From Methanosarcina vacuolata Z-761 (GTDB lineage Archaea; Halobacteriota; Methanosarcinia; Methanosarcinales; Methanosarcinaceae): a stretch of 64,000 bases of DNA. A model generated the notes under the pieces. The model did not search any database. It saw nothing but the letters and a program-made list of their open reading frames with translations, and was not told where the DNA came from. The position numbers were made by a program, and so were the translations under genes. The stretch lies in NCBI RefSeq assembly GCF_000969905.1, contig NZ_CP009520.1, positions 1,860,001-1,924,000 on the forward strand, given 5' to 3'. Of this stretch, positions 18,640 to 25,861 are shown piece by piece. Positions within the stretch are counted from its first letter, which is position 1. Each line of letters opens with the position of its first letter.

Positions 18640-19770
18640 ATGACAAACGTACTGACTCTAACACCAGGAACATTTCTTCAGAGTAGTTTTGATAAAGTCG
18701 GCGATGGCCGGAAATACGAAGAAATAGAGCTCAAAACGACAGGAACGAAAACAACATTTACGGCCAAAACCCCTATTCAGCTACATCCTGGCACGACCAT
18801 AACCGGAGATGAAAAAGCAATCATCCAGCTAATACCATATGCTTCGACGTGCCTCTGGAAGCCACAGGTACCAGTTTTCAGTTTCTCTGGCGAAAATTAT
18901 CTGTTTGAAGGGTTCACGTTTGATGGGCTGGCTGATAAGCAGAGTGTGCTTCATGGGAAAGGTTACCATAATCTATTTGGAGGAAACAGAGCTTCAAAAG
19001 TCAAAATTCGGAACGTGAAAATTCAAAATTCAAAGGGTGATGGTGTCAGGATTCTGGACTCAAAAGACGTAACTGTCTATGGAAACAAAATATACGGCGT
19101 CGGACATGATGGTTTCTATTGTGAAAGGTGTGTTGACGTAGAAGCTTCAGGAAATGAGATCTATACAAGGATCAATTCAGGCCTGCGTTCTAAAGGTTCC
19201 AGGAATGTAATTTTCCACGACAACATAATAAAGAGCACTAAGAAGTACAAACCTCGTACAGGCCCAGGCATTCAGGTAGAAAACTCTAGGGCAAACGAAA
19301 CTACATCGAATATCCAGATACTCAACAACGTTATTGATGGGTGTCAGGGTCCAGGGATCTGGGCTGCTGGTCATACTGCTCCTGCTTTAGATGCAGCAAC
19401 CGGACTTACAATTAAAGGGAATACCATAACAAACTGTGGACAAATGCCTGTATTTGAAAACAAAGAAACTGCTGATAGACTTTCAGCCGTTGCCGGAATA
19501 TGCCTCGATGGGTGGACAGAGGTAGACATTCGGGAAAATGTCCTGGGTGGTAACTGTAACGGCATCCGAATAGGGACCTACATAACTACTTCTGCGGGAT
19601 CCGGGTATGTTTTGCGTCTTACAGGCAACGAAATAAAGAATACTGTAGCTCCTTTTAATAGGGATGCGTACGCAGGGTATGCAATCGCTGTTACGGTGCC
19701 TGGTAAATTCAATGTTATAAGTGAAGGAAACACGTTCAGCGGGAACTTAAAAGATGTCTTTAGAACTTAA
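18640..19770 (+). CDS. Right-handed parallel beta-helix repeat protein
   Basis: A 376-residue protein with repeated NosD/PbH1-type rungs (VKIRNVKIQNSKGDGVRI, VTVYGNKIYGVGHDGFY, VEASGNEIYT, LTIKGNTITNC and others), forming a parallel beta-helix of about 12 turns from residue 75 on. This fold is typical of polysaccharide-active enzymes and surface proteins. There is no signal peptide in the given frame, which is odd for this class; perhaps the 5' end is altered or the protein is cytoplasmic. Catalytic residues cannot be assigned. GC content is higher than in the flanking DNA. Confidence 0.8.
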   Translation: MTNVLTLTPGTFLQSSFDKVGDGRKYEEIELKTTGTKTTFTAKTPIQLHPGTTITGDEKAIIQLIPYASTCLWKPQVPVFSFSGENYLFEGFTFDGLADKQSVLHGKGYHNLFGGNRASKVKIRNVKIQNSKGDGVRILDSKDVTVYGNKIYGVGHDGFYCERCVDVEASGNEIYTRINSGLRSKGSRNVIFHDNIIKSTKKYKPRTGPGIQVENSRANETTSNIQILNNVIDGCQGPGIWAAGHTAPALDAATGLTIKGNTITNCGQMPVFENKETADRLSAVAGICLDGWTEVDIRENVLGGNCNGIRIGTYITTSAGSGYVLRLTGNEIKNTVAPFNRDAYAGYAIAVTVPGKFNVISEGNTFSGNLKDVFRT

Positions 19771-19988
19771 TTAGAAATGGGGTACTGTGAAGTTGATAGT
19801 ACTCTCTATTGGATCATCGGTCATGCGTCTTCGGTTAAGTAAGGGATTGTGACAAACTGCGTCATAATCTACAGAACTTCCCCTACACTGCTTATAGAAA
19901 TAGAACATTTTTTGTTATGGCAACTTTAAGGAAAAAAATACTGCGATAATTTTACAGTTGCATACACTTTTTTAAAGATACCTGTAGT

Positions 19989-20065
19989 CACGAGGCTAAA
20001 TAATGCAACTGCCCAATAGATACAATGAAGTTTTCTGTTGCAACAATTACAGGCGTGACGATATA
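19989..20065. repeat. Dispersed repeat, copy A
   Basis: About 77 bp, including CTAAATAATGCAACTGCCCA, matching 34841-34914 with a few substitutions and small indels. No inverted termini or coding sequence are seen; it may be the end of an IS. Confidence 0.75.
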
Positions 20066-20086
20066 TTCCACATTAGATATTATCCC

Positions 20087-20100
20087 ACATTAGATATGCG
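20087..20100. repeat. Casposon target-site duplication, left copy
   Basis: The 14-bp sequence ACATTAGATATGCG abuts the left inverted repeat of the element and is identical to the copy at 23888-23901. Confidence 0.85.
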
Positions 20101-20180
20101 GGGATATAGGTAACTCAAATTTTTTGTACGCAAGTGCAAGAGTTACGCACAACCATATTTTTTAGAAAATTGTCCCAAAA
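20101..20180. repeat. Casposon left terminal inverted repeat
   Basis: The outer 15 bp match the right end perfectly in inverted orientation. The next 65 bp match in blocks with small gaps. Confidence 0.8.
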
Positions 20181-20479
20181 AATTAGTTTATTTTTATAAT
20201 CCCTGTTAAATAAACAACTCGAATTTTTTTACATAATTTTGTATAAAAAATATACAACCAATTCTTAAGTCTTGAATTCTTGGCTACTCTAATATCGTAT
20301 TATTTATAAATCGTTAGAATGATTCTCTTGTAAAATGACTCGTTTTTATAGTACCCTAAGACTTTACAGAACCCTAAATCAATAGCTTTAATACAAGTGT
20401 ACTATGAATGACCGGATTATAAAAAAATTTTTAAACCTTTAAATAGTTATAACGTTTTATCTATCGGGGATCGAGTTGA

Positions 20480-20938
20480 ATGTCGTTATTGGATGCGCTT
20501 AATAGCTTGGATCAAATAAACTGGTTTGTCTCCATATTAATTGGCATAGCAATCAGCGTTGTGGGTAATTTAATAACACCAGCAGCAAAAGATTTATTGA
20601 ATAAACAGTCAGAGAAAAGAATAAATGAGAAAATAAAACATCTAGAGCAGGTTAAAGAGGAAATTAATAATTATGCTGCAAATCCTCTTCGACTTATTTC
20701 TTATGTAAATGAATCTCTTCTTCAAATGTTCGTATTATTTGCTTTTGCAAACGTTCTTAATTTTATTAAATATTTTACTGATCCTTTGTACTTGTTAACT
20801 CAAATGATCACTGTTATGCTCTATTATTACGCGGCTATGATAGCTTTAAAGACCTTATCGACTTGTAAAAAAGTTAGGGATATAAATAAGCAAACCACTC
20901 TCATAAATGAAGAAATAAAAAAGCAGAAATCAAATTAG
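20480..20938 (+). CDS. Hypothetical membrane protein carried by the casposon
   Basis: A 152-residue protein with one N-terminal membrane helix (FVSILIGIAISVVGNLI, about 16-33), a central charged coiled-coil region (KRINEKIKHLEQVKEEINN, about 48-68), two further hydrophobic helices (about 80-125) and a Lys-rich tail. No family is recognised. GGGGATCGAG lies before the ATG. It is followed at once by MITE copy 1, which starts five bases after the stop codon. Confidence 0.6.
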   Translation: MSLLDALNSLDQINWFVSILIGIAISVVGNLITPAAKDLLNKQSEKRINEKIKHLEQVKEEINNYAANPLRLISYVNESLLQMFVLFAFANVLNFIKYFTDPLYLLTQMITVMLYYYAAMIALKTLSTCKKVRDINKQTTLINEEIKKQKSN

Positions 20939-20942
20939 GTAA

Positions 20943-21154
20943 CTGACTTTCCGCAGATGTTCATTCAATTTTCACAATTTTTCTTGCTATCGTTTTTTCT
21001 GAAAATTACCCTGCTTATTCAAGCTTCATTGAAAGATTCTAACCTCTATTTCCGGAAGTTTCAGTTGAGATAATAATTGTAAATTATTGAACAAATGCAC
21101 AAAAACGATAGCCGAAAAAATGTTCTTTTTTTCAAGACATCTGCGGAAGGTCGG
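20943..21154. mobile_element. MITE, 212 bp, copy 1
   Basis: Near-identical to copy 2 at 22768-22979. Ends are CTGACTTTCCGCAGATGT and ACATCTGCGGAAGGTCGG, an 18-bp inverted repeat with two mismatches. This copy has no visible target duplication and sits exactly at the point where the cas1 fragment begins, so it marks a deletion or recombination junction. Confidence 0.9.
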
Positions 21155-21155
21155 T

Positions 21156-21629
21156 TTCAGGTTCCTTGTGGATCTGGCAGTTATCAGCCTTATTGAAAGT
21201 GGAGCTATGGAAAGTAAGGATTTCATAAGGACAGAAAATTACAATCTGAGGCTTAAACCTACAGGAGCCAGGAAGATTGTTAATGAGTTTTCTAATATGC
21301 TGAACAAAAAAGTAAGTTACTAGGGAAAAGAAAGCATCTGGAGTTATGTTATTTTTCTGAAGGTAAGAGAATTAGCCCATTATCTTACAAGCAAAAAGGA
21401 AAAATTAGACTTTGTTAAGCCTGGATATGAAATTGAGAGAATTGATTCTTCTGAAATAAGGCAAAAAATCCTCAATATTTCTTATGTTGATTGGAAGAAA
21501 TTAGGGTTTTCTAAAGGTACTTTACATTACATGAAGCAGAATGCCAAGTCAGATAAACCCTTTACTCTTAATGTTCATGTACTGGAAAGAGTGAATAAGT
21601 GGGAGGCATTGGTTTCAAGTCAAAAGTAA
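21156..21629 (+). pseudogene. cas1: C-terminal part of cas1 (casposase) with an in-frame TAG
   Basis: From 21162 the frame reads FRFLVDLAVISLIESG, KDFIRTENYNLRLKPTGARK and, past one TAG (21321-21323), KVRELAHYLTSKKEKLDF, IDSSEIRQKILNISYVDW and KLGFSKGTLHYMKQNAKSDK. This is the end of the Cas1 catalytic domain plus a C-terminal helix-turn-helix-like extension, as found in casposon Cas1. The three catalytic residues (Glu, His, Asp) lie before this segment and are lost, as is the N-terminal domain. The break coincides with MITE copy 1. TAG can encode pyrrolysine in Methanosarcina, so it may not be a true stop, but the gene is dead in any case. No cas2 or CRISPR array is near. Confidence 0.85.
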
Positions 21630-21946
21630 AAAGGTGTATACTTTTACTGTAAAATGTAAAAATGTAAATTTTACAGTAGAATAGTAAAACGGCATCAAGA
21701 GCAATTGTAAATTTTACAGTAAAATAGTAAAACGGTATTATGAGCAATTGTAAATTTTACAGTAAATGAGCTGATCCCAAAACTCAAAATAACCTATTAG
21801 AATCTTGATTCTGAAGTAGTTAACCGAGATGCTGACAAGAAGATAACTTCTGAGAACTTTTATGTATTTGAGATTAAAAAAGGGTTTTGGGATGATCTCT
21901 ATAATTAATCCGTTAAGTAGATGGATTGAAATTTATTTTATGATTT
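21630..21946. other. Casposon interior without genes
   Basis: Holds the 43-bp repeats below. A short imperfect inverted repeat (GATCCCAAAACTC near 21773 and GGGTTTTGGGATGATC near 21882) bounds about 125 bp and could be another small MITE remnant. No gene is seen. Confidence 0.4.
21663..21770. repeat. 43-bp direct repeat, about 2.5 copies
   Basis: TGTAAATTTTACAGTA starts at 21663, 21706 and 21749. The intervening sequences are also alike (TAGTAAAACGG, then GAGCAAT), so this is a tandem repeat of a 43-bp unit and not repeat plus variable spacer. Confidence 0.8.
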
Positions 21947-22159
21947 TTACTCCAATCTTCTTTTAAAAAAATGATTCATTTTATTGTCAAAATGTGTAGT
22001 TGATACCAGTTCCCATCCATCTTTTCCTAGTTCTTCCATGACACTTATTGTGGATCTATTTTCTAATTCGATATCTTTTCCATTTGTGAATGAAAGGAAA
22101 CAGTAGTGTCCTTGTGAAGTCTGTACTGTTTCGTAAACACAATATTCGTATTTTGTCAT
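21947..22159 (-). CDS. Small DUF4177-like protein in the casposon
   Basis: A 70-residue protein (TKYEYCVYETVQTSQG at the start, MEELGKDGWELVSTTHF in the middle, basic end). The LGKDGWELV motif and length fit DUF4177-type proteins; the copy at 9859-10044 shares the motif but little else. The function is unknown. It is the only gene inside the element, besides the membrane protein, that looks intact. Confidence 0.65.
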   Translation of the reverse strand: MTKYEYCVYETVQTSQGHYCFLSFTNGKDIELENRSTISVMEELGKDGWELVSTTHFDNKMNHFFKRRLE

Positions 22160-22545
22160 AATGCATCGCCGTATGATTATATAAAGTGAAGACTTCTTAA
22201 CTTTATCTGTTATTTATTAGGGCTATTTTTGTATATATTACGTAGAACAATATATAGAATAAAGTTTCGAAAAAATATCCATCCTATCCTCAAATGTTTG
22301 CCGGTTTTGCGGAGGAACCCGGTATTCAATTTAAACCCTGTTTGACTAAAATAGCTGGGAACAATTTTATGTATATACCCTCCTTTTTTAATCCACGTTG
22401 CAAATTAAGGGAGAGGTTGGAGATATGGAAAGGATAATTAAAAAATACGAATCCGAAACCTTCCCAAATTAAAATCAATTATTTTTCATGATTATCTAAC
22501 AATAACCTAACAAATTAATTATACTAGATTCTCATTCTTCCATAC
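22160..22545. other. Intergenic region before mrr
   Basis: No gene is supported. AT-rich, with promoter-like sequence expected for the divergent DUF4177 and mrr genes. A GGTTGGAGAT SD-like motif precedes only a 15-codon frame near 22425. Confidence 0.4.
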
Positions 22546-23683
22546 ATGGCAATTCCTGATTTTCAAACAATAATGCTTCCTTTATTGATACGCTTAAAAG
22601 ACAAACAAACTTATAAAATTAGTGAATTAATTGAAATATTAGCTGATGAATTTAAGCTTACCGACGAAGAAAAAGAGATGATGTTTGAAAGTGGAAATAG
22701 TAAAATATTTAGGAATCGTGTAAGGTGGGCACGGCTTTATTTGAAAAAAGCTGATTTGATAAATGATCTGACTTTCCGCAGATGTCCATTCAATTTTCAC
22801 AATTTTTTTTGCTATCGTTTTTTCTGGAAATTACCCTGCTTATTTAAGCTTCATTGAAAGATTCTAACCTCTATTTCCGGAAGTTTCAGTTGAGATAATA
22901 ATTGTAAATTATTGAACAAATGCACAAAAACGATAGCCGAAAAAATGTTCTTTTTTTCAAGACATCTGCGGAAGGTCGGATGATCCAAAAAGAGGTTATT
23001 TAGTAATTACAGAACGGGGCTTAGAGGCTCTAAAATCAAACCTTAAAAAAATAGATCTTCGTTTTCTTGAACAGTATCCTGAATTTATAGAGTTTAAATA
23101 TCCTAGTAAAGATAAAGAGGAAACTGTGACTAAAGTTTCTTATTCTGAAGATGAAAACGTTGATGAGAAAACCCCTGATGAGTTAATAGAGGAAGGCTTT
23201 TCCCTTATAAGAAAAAGTTTGGCACAAGACTTATTATCGCGATTAAAAGAAAATTCGCCTCATTTTTTTGAAAATGCCATATTACTTTTATTAGAAGCAA
23301 TGGATTATGGTAAAGGAAAAGTAACAGGAAAAACGGGGGATGACGGAATAGATGGAATAATTCATCAAGATAAACTAGGCTTAGAAACTATTATCTTTCA
23401 AGCAAAAAGATATGCAGAAGATAATACAGTTGGATCCTCTATGTTAAGAGATTTTATAGGAGCTTTAGATTTAAAAGGTGTTACAAAAGGTGTCTTTATA
23501 ACTACATCAAAATTTTGACCAAACGCCAAGGATTCTGCTTCTAAATGCCGCAAGAATATTAGGTTGATAGATGGGAGTGAATTTGTTCAATTGATGATAG
23601 ATTATAACATAGGGGTTAGTACTTACAAGACGTATAATCTCAAAAAGTTGGACTCTGACTTTTTTATAGAGTTTGACGAATAA
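22546..23683 (+). pseudogene. mrr: mrr-type restriction endonuclease split by a MITE and a nonsense codon
   Basis: Mrr enzymes cleave modified DNA. Exon-like piece 1 (22546-22767) encodes the Mrr N-terminal winged helix (LLIRLKDKQTYKISELIEIL, RVRWARLYLKKADLIND). Piece 2 (from 22985) resumes in frame as PKRGYLVITERGLEALKS and runs to the catalytic domain TGDDGIDGIIHQDKLGLE with QAKRY, the D...QxK signature. Removing the 212-bp MITE and one 5-bp duplication restores a 306-codon frame, the usual Mrr length, but a TGA at 23516-23518 interrupts it; the frame continues to TAA at 23681 (NAKDSASKCRKNIRLIDGSE, YKTYNLKKLDSDFF). Two independent lesions make it inactive. Confidence 0.93.
22768..22979. 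mobile_element. MITE, 212 bp, copy 2 (inside mrr)
   Basis: The same 212-bp element as copy 1. It is flanked by a perfect 5-bp duplication, ATGAT, at 22763-22767 and 22980-22984. Excision with one ATGAT restores the mrr reading frame exactly, which proves insertion at this site. It contains no gene; the internal frame is closed. Confidence 0.95.
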
Positions 23684-23799
23684 CCCTCATTTTTTGTAGA
23701 TAGTTCTTTTGTTATGTTGTCGATTTAGGAATTTGTACTCAGAGTAGCGTACAAAAAAATCGACTTTTTTATTAAAAATTCATTATAAAAAATAAGTCT

Positions 23800-23887
23800 A
23801 TTTTTTGATTAGGGCAACTTTTTAAAATGAATCGGTTGTGCAGATTTCTTACACATGCGTTGCGTTTTTTCAAGTTACCTATATCCC
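23800..23887. repeat. Casposon right terminal inverted repeat
   Basis: Outer 15 bp (23873-23887) are the exact reverse complement of the left end; inner similarity continues to about 23800. Confidence 0.8.
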
Positions 23888-23901
23888 ACATTAGATATGC
23901 G
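23888..23901. repeat. Casposon target-site duplication, right copy
   Basis: ACATTAGATATGCG, identical to 20087-20100. Its last three bases are the 3' end of the tRNA-Leu gene (minus strand). Confidence 0.85.
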
Positions 23902-23982
23902 AGGGGTGGGATTTGAACCCACGAAATCCTTCGATACCGGATCTTAAGTCCGGCGCCTTTGACCGGGCTGGGCAACCCTCGC
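23899..23982 (-). tRNA. tRNA-Leu (anticodon UAA)
   Basis: On the minus strand the 84-base sequence has a 7-bp acceptor stem GCGAGGG/CCCTCGC, a D arm, an anticodon stem CCGGA/TCCGG around loop CTTAAGA (anticodon TAA), a long type II variable arm of about 16 bases typical of Leu, and a T arm GTGGG-TTCAAAT-CCCAC. No CCA is encoded and no intron is seen. The casposon is inserted directly at its 3' end and leaves the gene intact. Confidence 0.95.
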
Positions 23983-24078
23983 TCTTTGAAGAAAAGCAAG
24001 TTTATTTGAGCCGCAGAAATTCGTCATGCGGACATGCTTTAAATAAAGTTAAATTATTTAAAGTTTATTCTTTAGCTC

Positions 24079-24834
24079 ATGGAAATTACATTTCTTGGCA
24101 CTGGAGTTGCAATCCCTCAAAAAAATAGGGTACAGTCCGGAATACTTGTAAGGTTAGACGAAAAGCCATTGCTTATCGATTGCGGAAGCGGCGTATTGAA
24201 CAGGTTTCCTGAGGCTGGGGTTTCCCACACTGATGTGGATACAGTGTTGCTTTCTCACCTCCACCTTGACCACGTAGCTGACCTGCACCCTCTCATAAAG
24301 GCAAACTGGCTCCGCGGAAACACGAGTATGAAGGTCTACGGGCCTGAAGGAACCGAAGAATGGTTTTCAAAAGTGATTGACGCTTATGAATATCTCCAGG
24401 AAGAAGTGGACGTAGACGTTATTGAGCTCGCCCCCGGAAAAGAATTTACTCCCGAAGGATTCGATTGTGAGATCAGTTGCACGGCAGCCGCGCACAGCGT
24501 TCCGACTCTGGCTTACCGCGTGACTGGAGAAGACGGGGAATTCGTTTACTCCGCAGACACCGAGCCCTCAAGAGATGTAATGGACCTTGCATCCGAGGCC
24601 GATCTCCTGATCCACGAGTGCTCGTTTCCATCGGACATGAAAGTCACAAACCATACAACTCCCAGCTCACTTGCCGACATCCTGGAAGAGTATAATAATG
24701 AAATCGGAAGCATCTGCCTTACACATTTCTATCCGGAAATGCGGGGACACGAAAGAGAAGCAGTGCACCGCCTGAAAGGATATTTTGAAGGAAATGTGAT
24801 TCTTGCCGAAGACCTCATGAAACTTGAATTATGA
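24079..24834 (+). CDS. MBL-fold metallohydrolase (RNase Z-like)
   Basis: A 251-residue metallo-beta-lactamase-fold protein. The metal site motif SHLHLDH is at residues 59-65, with further ligands expected in AAAHSVPTLAYR (about 136-147), YSADTEPS (about 157-164) and the final THFYPEM His. The start MEITFLGTGVAIP is typical for RNase Z-like phosphodiesterases, but the length is shorter than RNase Z and the exosite arm is not evident, so tRNA 3' processing is only one option. It lies next to a tRNA gene, probably by chance. Confidence 0.88.
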   Translation: MEITFLGTGVAIPQKNRVQSGILVRLDEKPLLIDCGSGVLNRFPEAGVSHTDVDTVLLSHLHLDHVADLHPLIKANWLRGNTSMKVYGPEGTEEWFSKVIDAYEYLQEEVDVDVIELAPGKEFTPEGFDCEISCTAAAHSVPTLAYRVTGEDGEFVYSADTEPSRDVMDLASEADLLIHECSFPSDMKVTNHTTPSSLADILEEYNNEIGSICLTHFYPEMRGHEREAVHRLKGYFEGNVILAEDLMKLEL

Positions 24835-25438
24835 TAAGCACGAAGAGAGATGTGAAGTATAGAATAATCCATGAGGTACAAAGTGAAATCTCATCTGTAA
24901 ACAAAGGCTATACTGTTAAAAGGAGAGGCAATCCGAACAATAGTAAATCCTTCGGCAATCCTCGAATTTTACTCTTCATCCCTCCTCTTAAAAGAAGCTA
25001 AACTCAGAATTGGGTAGTGGGGGTGAGTCATCGACTAAATCTGAAAAAACAAGCTCACACTCCATGTTTGAAATAAATATGGAGAGATTTGGAGGCTCTT
25101 GGTTTTCAATAACTCACCCCCACGACCCAGAATTGTTATTCTTGACTTATACATTTCTGGATTTACTTATCAAATCATCCGACTGCATCCTGTCAGGTGA
25201 GTATGCAGCTCTATGATTAAATATCAGAAAAACAGATCACTTTCATACAGAAAAAGCTCTGAAATACCGCCTGTATGCGTTTAGTCTGTATATATTTATC
25301 ATGTATGAAATCCCAGCTGCACACATCTATCGTATCTGAAATATGATTCTCATGCATCTATTATCTCCAAAACATCTCCAAAACACCTCCAAAACATATC
25401 CGAAACACAAATCTATACTTTTATCACTGGTGATTATC
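24835..25438. other. Intergenic region with an inverted-repeat element
   Basis: No firm gene. Bases about 25005-25133 are bounded by an imperfect inverted repeat (AATTGGGTAGTGGGGGTGAGT and AACTCACCCCCACGACCCAG) around 80 bp; an open frame across it seems spurious. Near 25364-25405 a short repeat of (A)CTCCAAAACAT occurs three or four times. Confidence 0.5.
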
Positions 25439-25783
25439 ATGGCAAGAATACTCTCAGAAACGGACATTGGCATTCTGAAAACCGTTGCTCCAGAGTGCGA
25501 GGGGTATCTCTGTTCAGGCTCGGGAATGGCTTATCGTTCCATACTCCCTCCGCTGGCAAACCACTATGCAAAAGATGCTCAGGATTTCCTGCGGCGAATA
25601 AAACTACTATCTCGATATGACCTTGAATATCTTGTCAGGCTAATCTTATCAGGAGAAGAAAGCCTTGGCTGCGTACCGCTCGAGTATATCGAGCTTTTCA
25701 TAGAAAATGTCTCAGAAAGGCTGGGTGAGGAAATGGCGACTCAGGTGAGGGATTCCTATAACCGTTCAGAATGCCCGGATTAA
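25439..25783 (+). CDS. Conserved small soluble protein, unknown function
   Basis: A 114-residue acidic-to-neutral protein (ARILSETDIGILKTVAPECE, ANHYAKDAQDFLRRI, YDLEYLVRLILSGEESLGCV). It looks helical and lacks membrane segments. The frame is open for 32 codons further upstream but the repeat-rich upstream part and the GGTGAT just before 25439 favour this ATG. I do not recognise the family. Confidence 0.7.
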   Translation: MARILSETDIGILKTVAPECEGYLCSGSGMAYRSILPPLANHYAKDAQDFLRRIKLLSRYDLEYLVRLILSGEESLGCVPLEYIELFIENVSERLGEEMATQVRDSYNRSECPD

Positions 25784-25861
25784 ATTTTTATTAGTTAAGG
25801 TAAAAATGTAAAAAATTAAGATATTGTAAAAAGTAACAGTCTCAACTCTACACAACCCTGC

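Larger units (their letters stand above)
19771..20100. other. Intergenic region flanking the casposon, with a dispersed repeat
   Basis: Non-coding. Bases 19989-20065 are a copy of a dispersed repeat also found at 34841-34914. Bases 20068-20100 contain two overlapping copies of the casposon target sequence. Confidence 0.6.
20101..23887. mobile_element. Decayed casposon inserted at the 3' end of tRNA-Leu
   Basis: The ends are GGGATATAGGTAACT (20101-20115) and its exact reverse complement (23873-23887). Weaker inverted similarity runs about 80 bp inward (shared blocks such as ACGCA-GTG, GCACAACC and TTGTCCC/TTGCCCT). Both sides are flanked by the same 14 bp, ACATTAGATATGCG, and the right copy overlaps the last three bases of a tRNA-Leu gene. 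Inside lies a cas1 fragment. Casposons are transposons that use Cas1 as integrase, have terminal inverted repeats, make duplications of about 14-15 bp and can target tRNA 3' ends; those of Methanosarcina mazei use tRNA-Leu. The element lacks a family B DNA polymerase and an intact Cas1, so it is not autonomous. Confidence 0.85.

Noticed and set aside
21156-21629. cas1 as part of a CRISPR-Cas system
   Set aside because: No cas2, effector genes or repeat-spacer array are present; the inverted ends, 14-bp duplication and tRNA target fit a casposon instead.
21663-21770. Possible mini CRISPR array near the cas1 fragment
   Set aside because: The TGTAAATTTTACAGTA units recur every 43 bp, but the sequence between them is also conserved, so there are no variable spacers. 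It is a plain direct repeat.
23516-23518. TGA in mrr as a selenocysteine codon
   Set aside because: Mrr is not a selenoprotein family, Methanosarcina is not known to decode UGA, and the gene is already split by a MITE.
20087-23901. Integrase-type genomic island with a tRNA-derived att site
   Set aside because: The flanking repeat overlaps the tRNA by only three bases, the ends are inverted repeats, and there is no tyrosine recombinase, all of which favour a casposon over an integrase island.
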